DNA from: Chryseobacterium gleum
GTDB lineage: Bacteria; Bacteroidota; Bacteroidia; Flavobacteriales_D; Crocinitomicaceae
Reading direction: 5' to 3'
DNA: 11,967 bases
Assembly: GCA_943326315.2 (NCBI GenBank)
Contig: CALPSU020000042.1
Coordinates: 1 to 11,967 of the forward strand
Part shown: positions 6,025 through 11,967 of the stretch, piece after piece
How the letters are laid out: every line of letters starts with the position of its first letter
Numbering within the stretch: the first letter of the stretch is position 1
Translations under genes and position numbers: made by a program
Notes under the pieces: generated by a model
What the model was told of the DNA's origin: nothing
Database searches by the model: none
The model's input: only the letters and a program-made list of their open reading frames with translations

Positions 6025-6323
6025 AAAAATCCCAATTCCAATTTTGCTTCTTCGCTCATCATATCTTTATCCCAAGTTGGATCGAATACAATATTTACTT
6101 TAGAAGATTTTACTCCTTCAATAGCAGCCACTTTATCCTCAACCTCTTTAGGCATAGTCTCAGCTACCGGGCAATTTGGAGAAGTTAAAGTCATTTCAAT
6201 TTCAACATTTCCTTCTTTGTCGATTTTTACTTCATAGATTAAACCTAATTCATAAACATCCACCGGTATTTCGGGATCGTAAATTGTTTTTAAAACTGAT
6301 ACGATTGTATTTTCTAATTCCAT
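6021..6323 (-). CDS. sufT: SUF-system MIP18/DUF59 family protein (SufT-like)
   Basis: 100 residues, the whole of one MIP18 (DUF59) domain. The signature DPEIPVDVYELGLIYEVKI (16-34) and the conserved cysteine loop LTSPNCPVAETMP (46-58, Cys51) are present, followed by VKVNIVFDPTWDKDMMS-like strands (VNIVFDPTWDKDMMSEEAK). Proteins of this type are accessory factors for Fe-S cluster maturation or transfer; Cys51 is the residue expected to matter. The start lies 3 bases after the sufE stop, so the two are translated from one mRNA. The name sufT is used for the stand-alone DUF59 protein of suf operons; here it rests on domain and context. Confidence 0.9.
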   Translation of the reverse strand: MELENTIVSVLKTIYDPEIPVDVYELGLIYEVKIDKEGNVEIEMTLTSPNCPVAETMPKEVEDKVAAIEGVKSSKVNIVFDPTWDKDMMSEEAKLELGFL

Positions 6324-6326
6324 TTT

Positions 6327-6746
6327 TTAATTATTTCCGATTGCAACTAAAGCACTCATTTTGATTTTTTTAACCATACTCACTAAACCATTTGAACGAG
6401 TAATAGATAAATGTTCTTGTAATCCTATTTCTTTGATAAAATGCAAATCCGCTTTTGCAACTACTTCAGGTGTTTCATCATTTAAAACTCTTATTAATAA
6501 GCCTATGATTCCTTTTGTAATAATTGCATCAGAATCGGCATAAAATTTCATTTTGCCAGCTTCCAATTTTGAATCCAACCAAACTCTTGATTGACAACCT
6601 TCAATTAAACGATCATCCGTTTTATTAGATTCTTCAATAATAGGTAAATCTTTTCCTAATTCGATTATGTATTCATATTTTTCCATCCAGTCATCAAAAA
6701 TGGCAAAATCTTGAATAATCTCTTGTTGTTTTTCTTCTAATGTCAT
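6327..6746 (-). CDS. sufE: Cysteine desulfuration protein SufE
   Basis: 139 residues with the single SufE domain. It takes persulfide sulfur from SufS on an invariant cysteine and hands it to the SufBCD scaffold, also stimulating SufS. The family features are visible: EIIQDFAIFDDWMEKYEYIIELGKDLP (9-35), then DRLIEGCQSRVWL (45-57) with Cys51, the same number as the active cysteine of E. coli SufE. KMKFYADSDAIITKGIIGLLIRVLND follows, then a terminal LSITRSNGLVSMVKKIK. It lies 5 bases after the sufS stop and 3 bases before the sufT-like start. There is no sign of truncation. Confidence 0.95.
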   Translation of the reverse strand: MTLEEKQQEIIQDFAIFDDWMEKYEYIIELGKDLPIIEESNKTDDRLIEGCQSRVWLDSKLEAGKMKFYADSDAIITKGIIGLLIRVLNDETPEVVAKADLHFIKEIGLQEHLSITRSNGLVSMVKKIKMSALVAIGNN

Positions 6747-6751
6747 ATCAA

Positions 6752-7984
6752 TTAACGTAACATGTTAATACTTTTCTCTACAGCCATAATGAAAAAATCA
6801 ATCTCTTCTTTCGTGTTGTAAAAAGCAAAAGAGGCTCTTACGGTTCCTGGAATTTTAAAGAATTCCATTAATGGCTGGGTGCAATGATGACCTGTTCTTA
6901 CTGCTATTCCTTGTTTATCTAATAGTGTCCCGATGTCGAAAGGATGTAAACCATCTACAACAAATGATACAACACTAGTTTTGTTTTTTGCCTCTCCGAT
7001 AATTCTTACACCTTCAAAAGTTGTAAGCATATCCTGTGCATACTCAGCTAATTCTCTTTCATGATTTTGAAGTGCTTCCATGTCCATAGAATCTAAAAAT
7101 TCGATTGCTTTTCCTAAACAAATAACTCCCGCAATATGAGGTGTTCCAGCTTCAAATTTATATGGTAATTCGTTGTAAGTAGTTCTTTCGAAAGTGACTT
7201 TTAAAATCATATCACCACCACCTTGGTATGGTGGCATTGCATCTAATAATTTCTCTTTTCCATAAAGTACTCCAACACCCGTCGGACCAAAAACTTTATG
7301 ACTCGAAAAAACGAAGAAATCACAGTTCATATCTTGAACGTCAATTCTAGTATGTTGTATGCTTTGAGCTCCATCGACTAAAATTTTAGCTCCAACAGCG
7401 TGTGCTTTTTTCGCTAATTCTTTTACAGGATTGATAGTTCCTAAAGCATTAGAAATATGGGTTACTGCAACTAATTTAGTTTTAGGAGATAAAAGGGCAT
7501 CAAATTCAGAAATAATTAATTCCCCTTTTTTATTAATTGGAGCAACTTTTAAAATACATCCTTTTCTCTCGCAAAGCATTTGCCAAGGAACTATGTTAGA
7601 ATGATGTTCCATTGCAGTTATAAGTATTTCATCTCCTGGCGAAAGAAGTTCTCCGAAAGAAAAAGCAACTAAATTAATGCCATCCGTAGTTCCTTTTGTG
7701 AAAATTATTTCTTCAGATTTTTCAGCATTCAAATATTTTTGAATTGTAACTCGAGCATTTTCATATCCGTCGGTTGCTTGTTGACTCATGTAATGAACAC
7801 CTCGATGAATATTTGCATTGTCTTTTGAGTAATAATGATTAATCGCGTCTAATACCATTTGTGGTTTTTGTGACGTTGCACCATTATCAAAATAAATCAA
7901 ATTTTTACCATAGACAGTCTGCCTAAGTGCTGGAAATTGCTCCCTTATTTCTCGCACTCTGAATGTTTTTTTCTTTCCTTCCAT
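6752..7984 (-). CDS. sufS: Cysteine desulfurase SufS (class V aminotransferase fold)
   Basis: PLP enzyme that removes sulfur from L-cysteine, giving alanine and an enzyme persulfide for Fe-S cluster assembly. 410 residues, normal for group II desulfurases. Seen in order: YFDNGATSQKP (31-41), NIHRGVHYMSQQAT (58-71), FTKGTTDGINLVA (95-107), MEHHSNIVPW (125-134, His128 stacking on PLP), VDGAQSIQH (203-211), SSHKVFGPTGVGVLYGK (227-243, Schiff-base Lys230) and RTGHHCTQPLMEFF (363-376, persulfide Cys368). No sufB, sufC or sufD lies upstream: a divergent small gene begins about 140 bases away, so the scaffold genes must be elsewhere. The -7 box at 7995-8002 would start the mRNA only a few bases before the ATG. 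Confidence 0.96.
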   Translation of the reverse strand: MEGKKKTFRVREIREQFPALRQTVYGKNLIYFDNGATSQKPQMVLDAINHYYSKDNANIHRGVHYMSQQATDGYENARVTIQKYLNAEKSEEIIFTKGTTDGINLVAFSFGELLSPGDEILITAMEHHSNIVPWQMLCERKGCILKVAPINKKGELIISEFDALLSPKTKLVAVTHISNALGTINPVKELAKKAHAVGAKILVDGAQSIQHTRIDVQDMNCDFFVFSSHKVFGPTGVGVLYGKEKLLDAMPPYQGGGDMILKVTFERTTYNELPYKFEAGTPHIAGVICLGKAIEFLDSMDMEALQNHERELAEYAQDMLTTFEGVRIIGEAKNKTSVVSFVVDGLHPFDIGTLLDKQGIAVRTGHHCTQPLMEFFKIPGTVRASFAFYNTKEEIDFFIMAVEKSINMLR

Positions 7985-7994
7985 AATCTCATTG

Positions 7995-8002
7995 CAAAGA
8001 TA
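7995..8002 (-). promoter_or_regulatory. -7 box of the sufS operon
   Basis: Minus-strand TATCTTTG, an exact TAnnTTTG match, lies 11 bases before the sufS ATG. I see no TTG at the usual 17-20 bases further upstream, so an activator or another upstream element may be needed. The predicted leader is very short. Confidence 0.55.
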
Positions 8003-8097
8003 TAAATCCTTATTTTGAATCCTTCTAAATTACGAATTATTTTCTTGTTAAAACTTTGGGATTTACAATAAAGAATTAATATTTTGATTGAAAAATT

Positions 8098-8105
8098 TAT
8101 ATTTG
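8098..8105 (+). promoter_or_regulatory. -7 box of the 38-residue membrane-peptide gene
   Basis: TATATTTG matches TAnnTTTG exactly and stands 15 bases before the ATG at 8121. No TTG lies at the right spacing. It diverges from the sufS -7 box, with about 95 bases between the two. Confidence 0.45.
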
Positions 8106-8120
8106 CTTAAAATTAAAAAT

Positions 8121-8237
8121 ATGGAAACATTTAAAAGTTTTAAAAAACAACATCCTTTGTTAATGATAGGACTGATTCTCTTTGGAATTGGATTTTTGAT
8201 TGGAGTAGGTATTTGGATAAAAATGTCATCTAATTAA
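8121..8237 (+). CDS. Single-helix membrane peptide, 38 residues, function unknown
   Basis: ATG (8121) to TAA (8237) encodes a basic N-terminus METFKSFKKQHPLL, then a glycine-patterned hydrophobic helix (MIGLILFGIGFLIGVGIWI, about 15-33), then KMSSN. The basic N-terminal side should be cytoplasmic. The regularly spaced glycines (G17, G22, G24, G28, G30) are the sort that let helices pack against one another, so self-association or binding to a larger membrane protein is plausible. It has its own -7 box and diverges from sufS. It is below usual length cut-offs and I do not recognise a family. Clean composition and a promoter favour a real gene, but this is not proven. Confidence 0.55.
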   Translation: METFKSFKKQHPLLMIGLILFGIGFLIGVGIWIKMSSN

Positions 8238-8355
8238 AATATAAAATTGTTTTTCAATAGGCTGTATTCAAAGAATTTAGATTAATATATTGACCTTTAT
8301 TTTTCGGAATAAGAAACATGTTCTAATATAGATTATTTGAAAATCTTACCGATAA

Positions 8356-8386
8356 TTTGAATTTATAATAAATAAACTTATTTTTG
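8356..8386 (+). promoter_or_regulatory. Promoter of the secreted DUF1566-type protein gene
   Basis: TTTG (8356-8359) as the -33 element, a 19-base spacer and TATTTTTG (8379-8386), an exact TAnnTTTG match. Initiation near 8392 leaves a 5' leader of about 37 bases before the ATG at 8429. The rest of the 191-base gap after the 38-residue gene is AT-rich without other clear signals. Confidence 0.65.
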
Positions 8387-8428
8387 ACAAATAAATAACA
8401 GCATTTAAAATAATTAAAAACTTAACCT

Positions 8429-9295
8429 ATGAAAAATATTTATTCGATTTTAGCAGGACTACTAATAACGGTTAATGTTTTTGCCCAAGCCCCACAAAAA
8501 ATGAGCTATCAAGCCGTAATCCGAAACAGTAGCAATGCTTTAGTGACTTCTACAACAGTTGGTGTAAAGATAAGTATACTTCAAGGCACAGTTTCAGGTG
8601 CGGTTGCATATAGCGAAACACAAAACATAACCTCTAATGCTAACGGTTTAGTAAGTTTAGAAATTGGAGCAGGAACTCCAATAACAGGAACCTTTGCTGC
8701 AATAAACTGGGCGACAGGTCCTTATTTCATTAAAACAGAAACCGACCCAACAGGTGGTAACTCATATAGCATAACCAGCACAAGTCAGTTAATGAGTGTG
8801 CCTTATGCATTATTCAGTGCAAATGCAAGCGTAGGTGGTTTTACCCACTATCTTGGAGAATCCTATTTAGGTGGTATTATTTATTACCTATATAAAGGAA
8901 TTGATGGTTTAGAACACGGACTTATAGTATCACTTACTGAAAGTGGTCCTTTAGCTTGGCAAAATTCAGGGACATTATTGAATGCTAACCGTACTTGGGA
9001 TGGAGCATACAATACAGCTTTAATGTCAGATAGCCCAGCGGCAAGTTATATTTCTACACTAGGTTCCGGTTGGTATTTACCAAGTATTGACGAATTAGTG
9101 AAATTGTATCATAACCGTTATGAGACTAATAAAGCTCTTTTTGCAGGAGGCAATACTTTGCTTTTAAAATCTGACTATTGGAGCAGTACAGAACATACAG
9201 CAACTCATGCTTATACATTCTACTTTTCTATTGGTTCATCTGATGCAGATGCTAAAACATACACACCTAGAGTGAGAGGAATAAGGGCTTTTTAA
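8429..9295 (+). CDS. Secreted protein with N-terminal PQKMSYQAVIRN-type domain and C-terminal DUF1566-like domain
   Basis: 288 residues. Residues 1-20 are a signal peptide (MKNIYSILAGLLITVNVFAQ). Residues 21-130 form a domain common in Bacteroidota surface and secreted proteins: PQKMSYQAVIRNSSNALVTSTTVGVKISILQ, a SETQ/NGLVSLEIG segment and the closing LMSVPYALFSANA. Residues 145-288 resemble the DUF1566/Lcl C-terminal domain: YLGGIIYYLYKG, HGLIVSLTESGPLAWQ, GSGWYLPSIDELVKLYHNR, DYWSSTEHTATHAYTFYF and the end RVRGIRAF. In many relatives a long variable or collagen-like region joins the two; here they abut. There is no type IX sorting domain at the C-terminus, so export by Sec and either periplasmic or loosely surface-bound location are possible. 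Role unknown, adhesion or fibre assembly is a guess. It is a single-gene unit convergent with thiL. Confidence 0.82.
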   Translation: MKNIYSILAGLLITVNVFAQAPQKMSYQAVIRNSSNALVTSTTVGVKISILQGTVSGAVAYSETQNITSNANGLVSLEIGAGTPITGTFAAINWATGPYFIKTETDPTGGNSYSITSTSQLMSVPYALFSANASVGGFTHYLGESYLGGIIYYLYKGIDGLEHGLIVSLTESGPLAWQNSGTLLNANRTWDGAYNTALMSDSPAASYISTLGSGWYLPSIDELVKLYHNRYETNKALFAGGNTLLLKSDYWSSTEHTATHAYTFYFSIGSSDADAKTYTPRVRGIRAF

Positions 9296-9326
9296 TTTTT
9301 AAAAATTATTTTTATTTAAATTTTGT

Positions 9327-10367
9327 CTATTCCCCTCTAAAATGATTCCATCCTTGTGCAGATAATTCAATGGCTGATCCATTTTTATCCACATAGTAGA
9401 TACCATCTGTTGCATCTGTCATGTGGCCAATGATAGTCATGTGAGGACTACCTTTAACTTTTTCAAAATCAGATTGTGAAATAGTAAACAATAACTCATA
9501 ATCTTCTCCTCCATTTAAAGCGCAAGTATTAGGATCTAAATTAAAGTCAATCGCTGCAACAGAAGTTTGAGCATCAATTGGAATTTTTTCATCGTAAACG
9601 TGACATCCAACATTACTAGCTTTACATAAATGTAGGATTTCAGAAGCTAAACCATCCGAAATATCAATCATTGATGTTGGTACTACTTTTAATTCTTTCA
9701 AAAACCCAATAATATCTTTTCTTGCTTCTGGTTTCAATTGACGTTCTATAATGTAATCATGTCCATCTAAATCTGGTTGAATTTCAGGATTTGCATTAAA
9801 AACTTCTTTTTCTCTTTCAAGAACCTGAAGCCCCATGTAAGCACCTCCTAAATCACCAGTAACAACTAATAAATCGTGTTCTTTCGCTCCAGATCGATAT
9901 GCAATTTCAGCATTTTTCGCTCTGCCAATTGCAGTAACACTTATCATTAAACCAGTTAATGAAGTTGTTGTATCTCCTCCAACTAAATCTATATTATAAT
10001 TTTTACATGCTAATTTTATTCCTGCGTATAACTCTTCTAATGCTTCCACTGGAAAACGACTTGAAACAGCAATTGAAACAGTAATTTGCTCTGCAACACC
10101 ATTCATTGCGCAAATATCGGAAACATTTACAGCAACAGCTTTATAACCTAAATGTTTAAGTGGCATATACATTAGATTAAAGTGTACACCTTCTAATAAC
10201 ATATCCGTTGATACTAGCATTGATTCTTTCTTTGAAATTGAAAGAACAGCAGCGTCGTCCCCCACTCCTTTTATGGTTGAAGATAAACTATTTTCAAAAC
10301 CTTTAGTTAAGTGATCGATTAGACCAAATTCTCCTAATTGATTCAATTCCGTACGTTGCTCGCTCAT
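9327..10367 (-). CDS. thiL: Thiamine-monophosphate kinase
   Basis: ATP-dependent phosphorylation of thiamine monophosphate to the cofactor thiamine diphosphate, the last step of the pathway. 346 residues, usual for the family, of the PurM/SelD-like fold. Motifs in order: GVGDDAAV (34-41), DMLLEGVHF (55-63), AVNVSDICAMNG (79-90, Mg/ATP site), LVGGDTT (128-134), VTGDLGGAYMGL (169-180), IDISDGLASE in the C-terminal half and NGGEDYELLF. It ends near GWNHF. The start (MSEQRTELNQLGEFGLIDHL) is standard. No other thiamine genes are visible. A -7 box lies 19 bases upstream. The stop is 31 bases from the convergent gene ending at 9295; that gap is AT-rich with only a weak palindrome. Confidence 0.95.
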   Translation of the reverse strand: MSEQRTELNQLGEFGLIDHLTKGFENSLSSTIKGVGDDAAVLSISKKESMLVSTDMLLEGVHFNLMYMPLKHLGYKAVAVNVSDICAMNGVAEQITVSIAVSSRFPVEALEELYAGIKLACKNYNIDLVGGDTTTSLTGLMISVTAIGRAKNAEIAYRSGAKEHDLLVVTGDLGGAYMGLQVLEREKEVFNANPEIQPDLDGHDYIIERQLKPEARKDIIGFLKELKVVPTSMIDISDGLASEILHLCKASNVGCHVYDEKIPIDAQTSVAAIDFNLDPNTCALNGGEDYELLFTISQSDFEKVKGSPHMTIIGHMTDATDGIYYVDKNGSAIELSAQGWNHFRGE

Positions 10368-10385
10368 ATTCTAATTTTTGAATTG

Positions 10386-10393
10386 CAAAGATA
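10386..10393 (-). promoter_or_regulatory. -7 box of thiL
   Basis: Minus-strand TATCTTTG, exact match to TAnnTTTG, 18 bases before the thiL ATG. No TTG stands at the expected -33 distance; the place is occupied by the left inverted-repeat arm (10404-10435). Confidence 0.55.
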
Positions 10394-10403
10394 CAACTTT
10401 TAA

Positions 10404-10435
10404 TAATTGATAATTGAGAATGGAAAATTGACAAT
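10404..10435. repeat. Left arm of the inverted repeat around the four-helix-bundle gene
   Basis: 32 bases made of 7-base units: TAATTGA (10404), TAATTGA (10411), GAATGGA (10418), AAATTGA (10425), then CAATTAT (10432). It matches the reverse complement of 10840-10871 at 28 of 32 positions. Its inner part also forms its own near-palindrome (GGAAAATTG/CAATTATCC, 10422-10440, one mismatch). It lies immediately upstream of the thiL -7 box. Confidence 0.8.
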
Positions 10436-10445
10436 TATCCTTAAC

Positions 10446-10464
10446 TTTAGATTTATCATCTAAA
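10446..10464 (+). promoter_or_regulatory. Hairpin just upstream of the four-helix-bundle gene
   Basis: TTTAGAT and ATCTAAA form a perfect 7-bp stem with a 5-base loop (TTATC), ending 9 bases before the ATG at 10474. A possible -7 box (TAACTTTA, 10442-10449) overlaps its start. It could act as an operator palindrome or as a leader hairpin affecting translation; which is not decidable from sequence. Confidence 0.4.
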
Positions 10465-10473
10465 TAAATTAAA

Positions 10474-10824
10474 ATGAAAAATAATATTATTAAGAATAAA
10501 AGTTTTGATTTTGCTTTAAAAATCGTTCAGTTAAATCAATTTTTAATTTTAGAAAAAAAAGAATACATTTTATCAAAACAAATTTTAAGAAGTGGAACTT
10601 CAATAGGAGCTTTAGTTAGAGAATCTGAACAAGCCGAAAGCAAAAAAGACTTCATTCACAAATTATCCATCTCACTAAAAGAAGCAAATGAAACGGATTA
10701 TTGGCTAGAAATTTTATTTCAATCAAACTTTATTAATGAAGAAATTTATTTGAAAATTAAAAATTCTATAATTGAGTTAATCAAAATTTTAACCTCGATA
10801 ATTAAAACTAGTAAATTAGTTTAA
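10474..10824 (+). CDS. Four-helix-bundle protein of the S23/TIGR02436 family
   Basis: 116 residues, the usual length of this family. The core signature is clear: helix 1 FDFALKIVQLNQFL (11-24), then SKQILRSGTSIGALVRESEQAESKKDFIHKLSISLKEANETDYWLEILF (34-82) with the conserved RSGTSIG and KEANETDYWLE motifs, and a last amphipathic helix NSIIELIKILTSIIKT. Relatives are encoded in intervening sequences of some 23S rRNA genes, and similar bundles (Avd) assist diversity-generating retroelements. Most copies in Bacteroidota, like this one, are stand-alone and of unknown role; the basic, pentamer-forming bundle suggests nucleic-acid binding. No rRNA or reverse transcriptase is nearby. The gene is enclosed by inward-facing inverted repeats and is even more AT-rich than its neighbours, consistent with a mobile origin. 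Confidence 0.9.
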   Translation: MKNNIIKNKSFDFALKIVQLNQFLILEKKEYILSKQILRSGTSIGALVRESEQAESKKDFIHKLSISLKEANETDYWLEILFQSNFINEEIYLKIKNSIIELIKILTSIIKTSKLV

Positions 10825-10839
10825 TTCACTATACTTCAC

Positions 10840-10871
10840 ATTATCAATTCACCATTGTCAATTATCAATTA
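10840..10871. repeat. Right arm of the inverted repeat around the four-helix-bundle gene
   Basis: Read on the minus strand it carries the units TAATTGA (10865-10871), TAATTGA (10858-10864), CAATGGT (10851-10857), GAATTGA (10844-10850), in the same 7-base phase as the left arm and matching it at 28 of 32 positions. On the plus strand its TTG at 10855-10857 is correctly placed to be the -33 element of kbl. Confidence 0.8.
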
Positions 10872-10884
10872 TAATTTATCTTTA
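10855..10884 (+). promoter_or_regulatory. Promoter of kbl
   Basis: TTG (10855-10857) as -33 element, a 19-base spacer and TATCTTTA (10877-10884), one base off TAnnTTTG. The leader would be about 10 bases. The -33 element lies inside the right inverted-repeat arm, so the repeat seems to have become part of the kbl promoter. Confidence 0.55.
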
Positions 10885-10900
10885 CAAAAAAATTGAAATT

Positions 10901-11967
10901 ATGTACGGAAAAATGCAAGCTCATCTTCAAAATGAATTAAAAGAAATAGAAGATGGTGGAATATACAAAAGGGAAAGAATTATAACCTCCCCTCAAGGTG
11001 CTAATGTAACTGTTGAATCTGGCGATAAAGTGGTTATAATGTGTGCCAACAATTATCTTGGTTTGTCTTCTCATCCAGAAGTTATCCAAGCAGCAAAAGA
11101 TGCTTTAGATTCACATGGATATGGAATGTCTTCTGTTAGATTTATTTGTGGGACACAAGATATTCACAAAGAATTAGAAGCTAAAATTGCAAAATTTTAT
11201 GGTACTGAAGATACTATCTTGTATGCAGCCGCTTTTGATGCAAATGGTGGTGTTTTCGAACCATTATTTGGAGAAGAAGATGCTATTATTTCAGATGAAT
11301 TAAATCACGCTTCTATCATTGATGGAGTTCGTTTGTGTAAAGCAAACCGATACAGATACAAGCATTCTGACATGGCTGATTTAGAAACGCAATTAATTGC
11401 AGCTCAAAAACAACGTTTCAGAATTATCGTTACGGATGGGGTTTTTTCTATGGATGGAGATATCGCTTTGATGGATAAAATTTGTGATCTAGCTGATAAA
11501 TACGATGCATTAGTAATGACCGATGAATGTCACTCTGCAGGTTTTATAGGTAAAACAGGTCGTGGAGTACCAGAACATTGTGGAGTTATGGATCGTGTAG
11601 ATATTATAACAGGTACTTTAGGAAAAGCTTTAGGTGGAGCGATGGGAGGTTATACAACTGGTAAAAAAGAAATTATTGAGCTTTTACGCCAACGTTCTCG
11701 TCCTTATTTATTTTCAAACTCTCTTTCTCCAGCTATCGTAGGTGCATCTAATAAAGTTTTTGAAATTTTGAGTTCGACTACAGAATTAAGAGATCGTTTG
11801 GAAGAGAATACAGCTTATTTCAAAAAAGCAATCGTTGAAGCTGGGTTTGATATTAAGCCAGGAAATTCTCCAATTGTTCCGATTATGTTGTATGATGCAG
11901 CTTTATCTCAGACTTTTGCGAATAAATTATTAGAAGAAGGAGTTTATGCAGTTGGATTCTTTTATCC
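10901..11967 (+). CDS. kbl: Glycine C-acetyltransferase (2-amino-3-ketobutyrate CoA ligase), C-terminus cut by window end
   Basis: PLP enzyme of the alpha-oxoamine synthase family that splits 2-amino-3-oxobutyrate with CoA into glycine and acetyl-CoA (second step of threonine breakdown after threonine dehydrogenase), or runs in reverse. 355 codons are present of about 397 expected. Seen: MCANNYLGLSSHPEV (47-61), GYGMSSVRFICGTQDIHKELE (73-93), SDELNHASIIDGVRLCKA (131-148), TDGVFSMDGDIA (178-189), VMTDECHSAGFIGKTGRG (205-222, Asp208 and His211 at the cofactor), ITGTLGKALGGAMGGY (236-251, Schiff-base Lys242), RSRPYLFSNSLSP. The start MYGKMQAHLQNELKEI fits Kbl; the more distant 8-amino-7-oxononanoate and 5-aminolevulinate synthases differ in N-terminus and in the R-F-I-C-G-T-Q region. 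No tdh gene is visible before the window ends. Confidence 0.93.
   Translation, partial: MYGKMQAHLQNELKEIEDGGIYKRERIITSPQGANVTVESGDKVVIMCANNYLGLSSHPEVIQAAKDALDSHGYGMSSVRFICGTQDIHKELEAKIAKFYGTEDTILYAAAFDANGGVFEPLFGEEDAIISDELNHASIIDGVRLCKANRYRYKHSDMADLETQLIAAQKQRFRIIVTDGVFSMDGDIALMDKICDLADKYDALVMTDECHSAGFIGKTGRGVPEHCGVMDRVDIITGTLGKALGGAMGGYTTGKKEIIELLRQRSRPYLFSNSLSPAIVGASNKVFEILSSTTELRDRLEENTAYFKKAIVEAGFDIKPGNSPIVPIMLYDAALSQTFANKLLEEGVYAVGFFY

Larger units (their letters stand above)
10404..10871 (+). mobile_element. Putative cassette: four-helix-bundle gene between 32-base imperfect terminal inverted repeats
   Basis: The segment consists of two inward-facing 32-base repeats (28/32 identical), one small gene between them and little else. 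It sits exactly in the gap between the divergent genes thiL and kbl, where only a short promoter region would be expected. No transposase is encoded, so if it moves it must be mobilised in trans, or it is an old insertion. I found no clear target-site duplication: both outer flanks run straight into the -7 boxes of the neighbours. Calling it a mobile element is inference from structure. Confidence 0.4.

Noticed and set aside
6176..6543. Two plus-strand reading frames opposite sufT and sufE
   Set aside because: Both are antisense to well-recognised Suf proteins and have no start signals or recognisable sequence.
9294..9307. AT-only palindrome (AATTTTTAAAAATT) between the secreted-protein gene and thiL as a bidirectional terminator
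   Set aside because: The stem has no G or C and no proper loop, and such palindromes are common by chance in this composition; too weak to call.
10404..10871. Diversity-generating retroelement or rRNA intervening sequence suggested by the four-helix-bundle gene
   Set aside because: There is no reverse transcriptase, template/variable repeat pair or rRNA gene in the window.

Overview
The window is AT-rich and tightly packed. It looks like chromosomal DNA from a member of the Bacteroidota, most likely a Flavobacteriaceae species close to Flavobacterium. The signs are: Bacteroidota-type promoters (-7 box TAnnTTTG with an upstream TTG) in front of several genes, almost no Shine-Dalgarno sequences, a type III pantothenate kinase next to an outer-membrane barrel and LptC, a DUF2480 gene beside suf genes, and a secreted protein starting with the PQKMSYQAVIRN-type domain typical of this phylum. 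No rRNA, CRISPR array, prophage or transposase gene is visible.

Layout. (1) 1-742, minus strand: the N-terminal part of D-alanine--D-alanine ligase, then a terminator and tRNA-Phe(GAA) with its own promoter. (2) 823-3807, plus strand: coaX, an outer-membrane barrel protein and lptC are almost fused to one another. A small two-helix membrane protein follows after a spacer holding an inverted repeat. (3) 3829-4095, minus strand: a 52-residue membrane protein with its own promoter and terminator. (4) 4127-8002, minus strand: sufS, sufE and a SufT-like MIP18-family gene, then fabF and a DUF2480 gene. This is an Fe-S cluster assembly operon with a fatty-acid synthase gene set inside it. (5) 8098-9295, plus strand: a 38-residue membrane peptide and a secreted DUF1566-type protein. 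(6) 9327-11967: thiL (minus) and kbl (plus, cut by the window end) diverge, and between them sits a four-helix-bundle protein gene (S23/TIGR02436 type).

The housekeeping genes cover cell-wall precursors (Ddl), CoA (CoaX), LPS export (LptC), Fe-S clusters (SufS/SufE/SufT), fatty-acid elongation (FabF), thiamine diphosphate (ThiL) and threonine/glycine metabolism (Kbl).

The most unusual structure is shared by two places. Both fabF and the four-helix-bundle gene are bordered by inward-facing inverted repeats built on a strict 7-base period: TTAGnnn around fabF and nAATTGA around the four-helix gene. In each case the bordered gene looks added to an otherwise tight arrangement: fabF inside the suf operon, and the four-helix gene inside the thiL/kbl divergent promoter region. 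One repeat arm appears to supply the -33 element of kbl. I suggest these are gene cassettes carried by, or landed within, a family of heptad-phased intergenic repeats. This is inference from the sequence pattern and needs genome-wide comparison.
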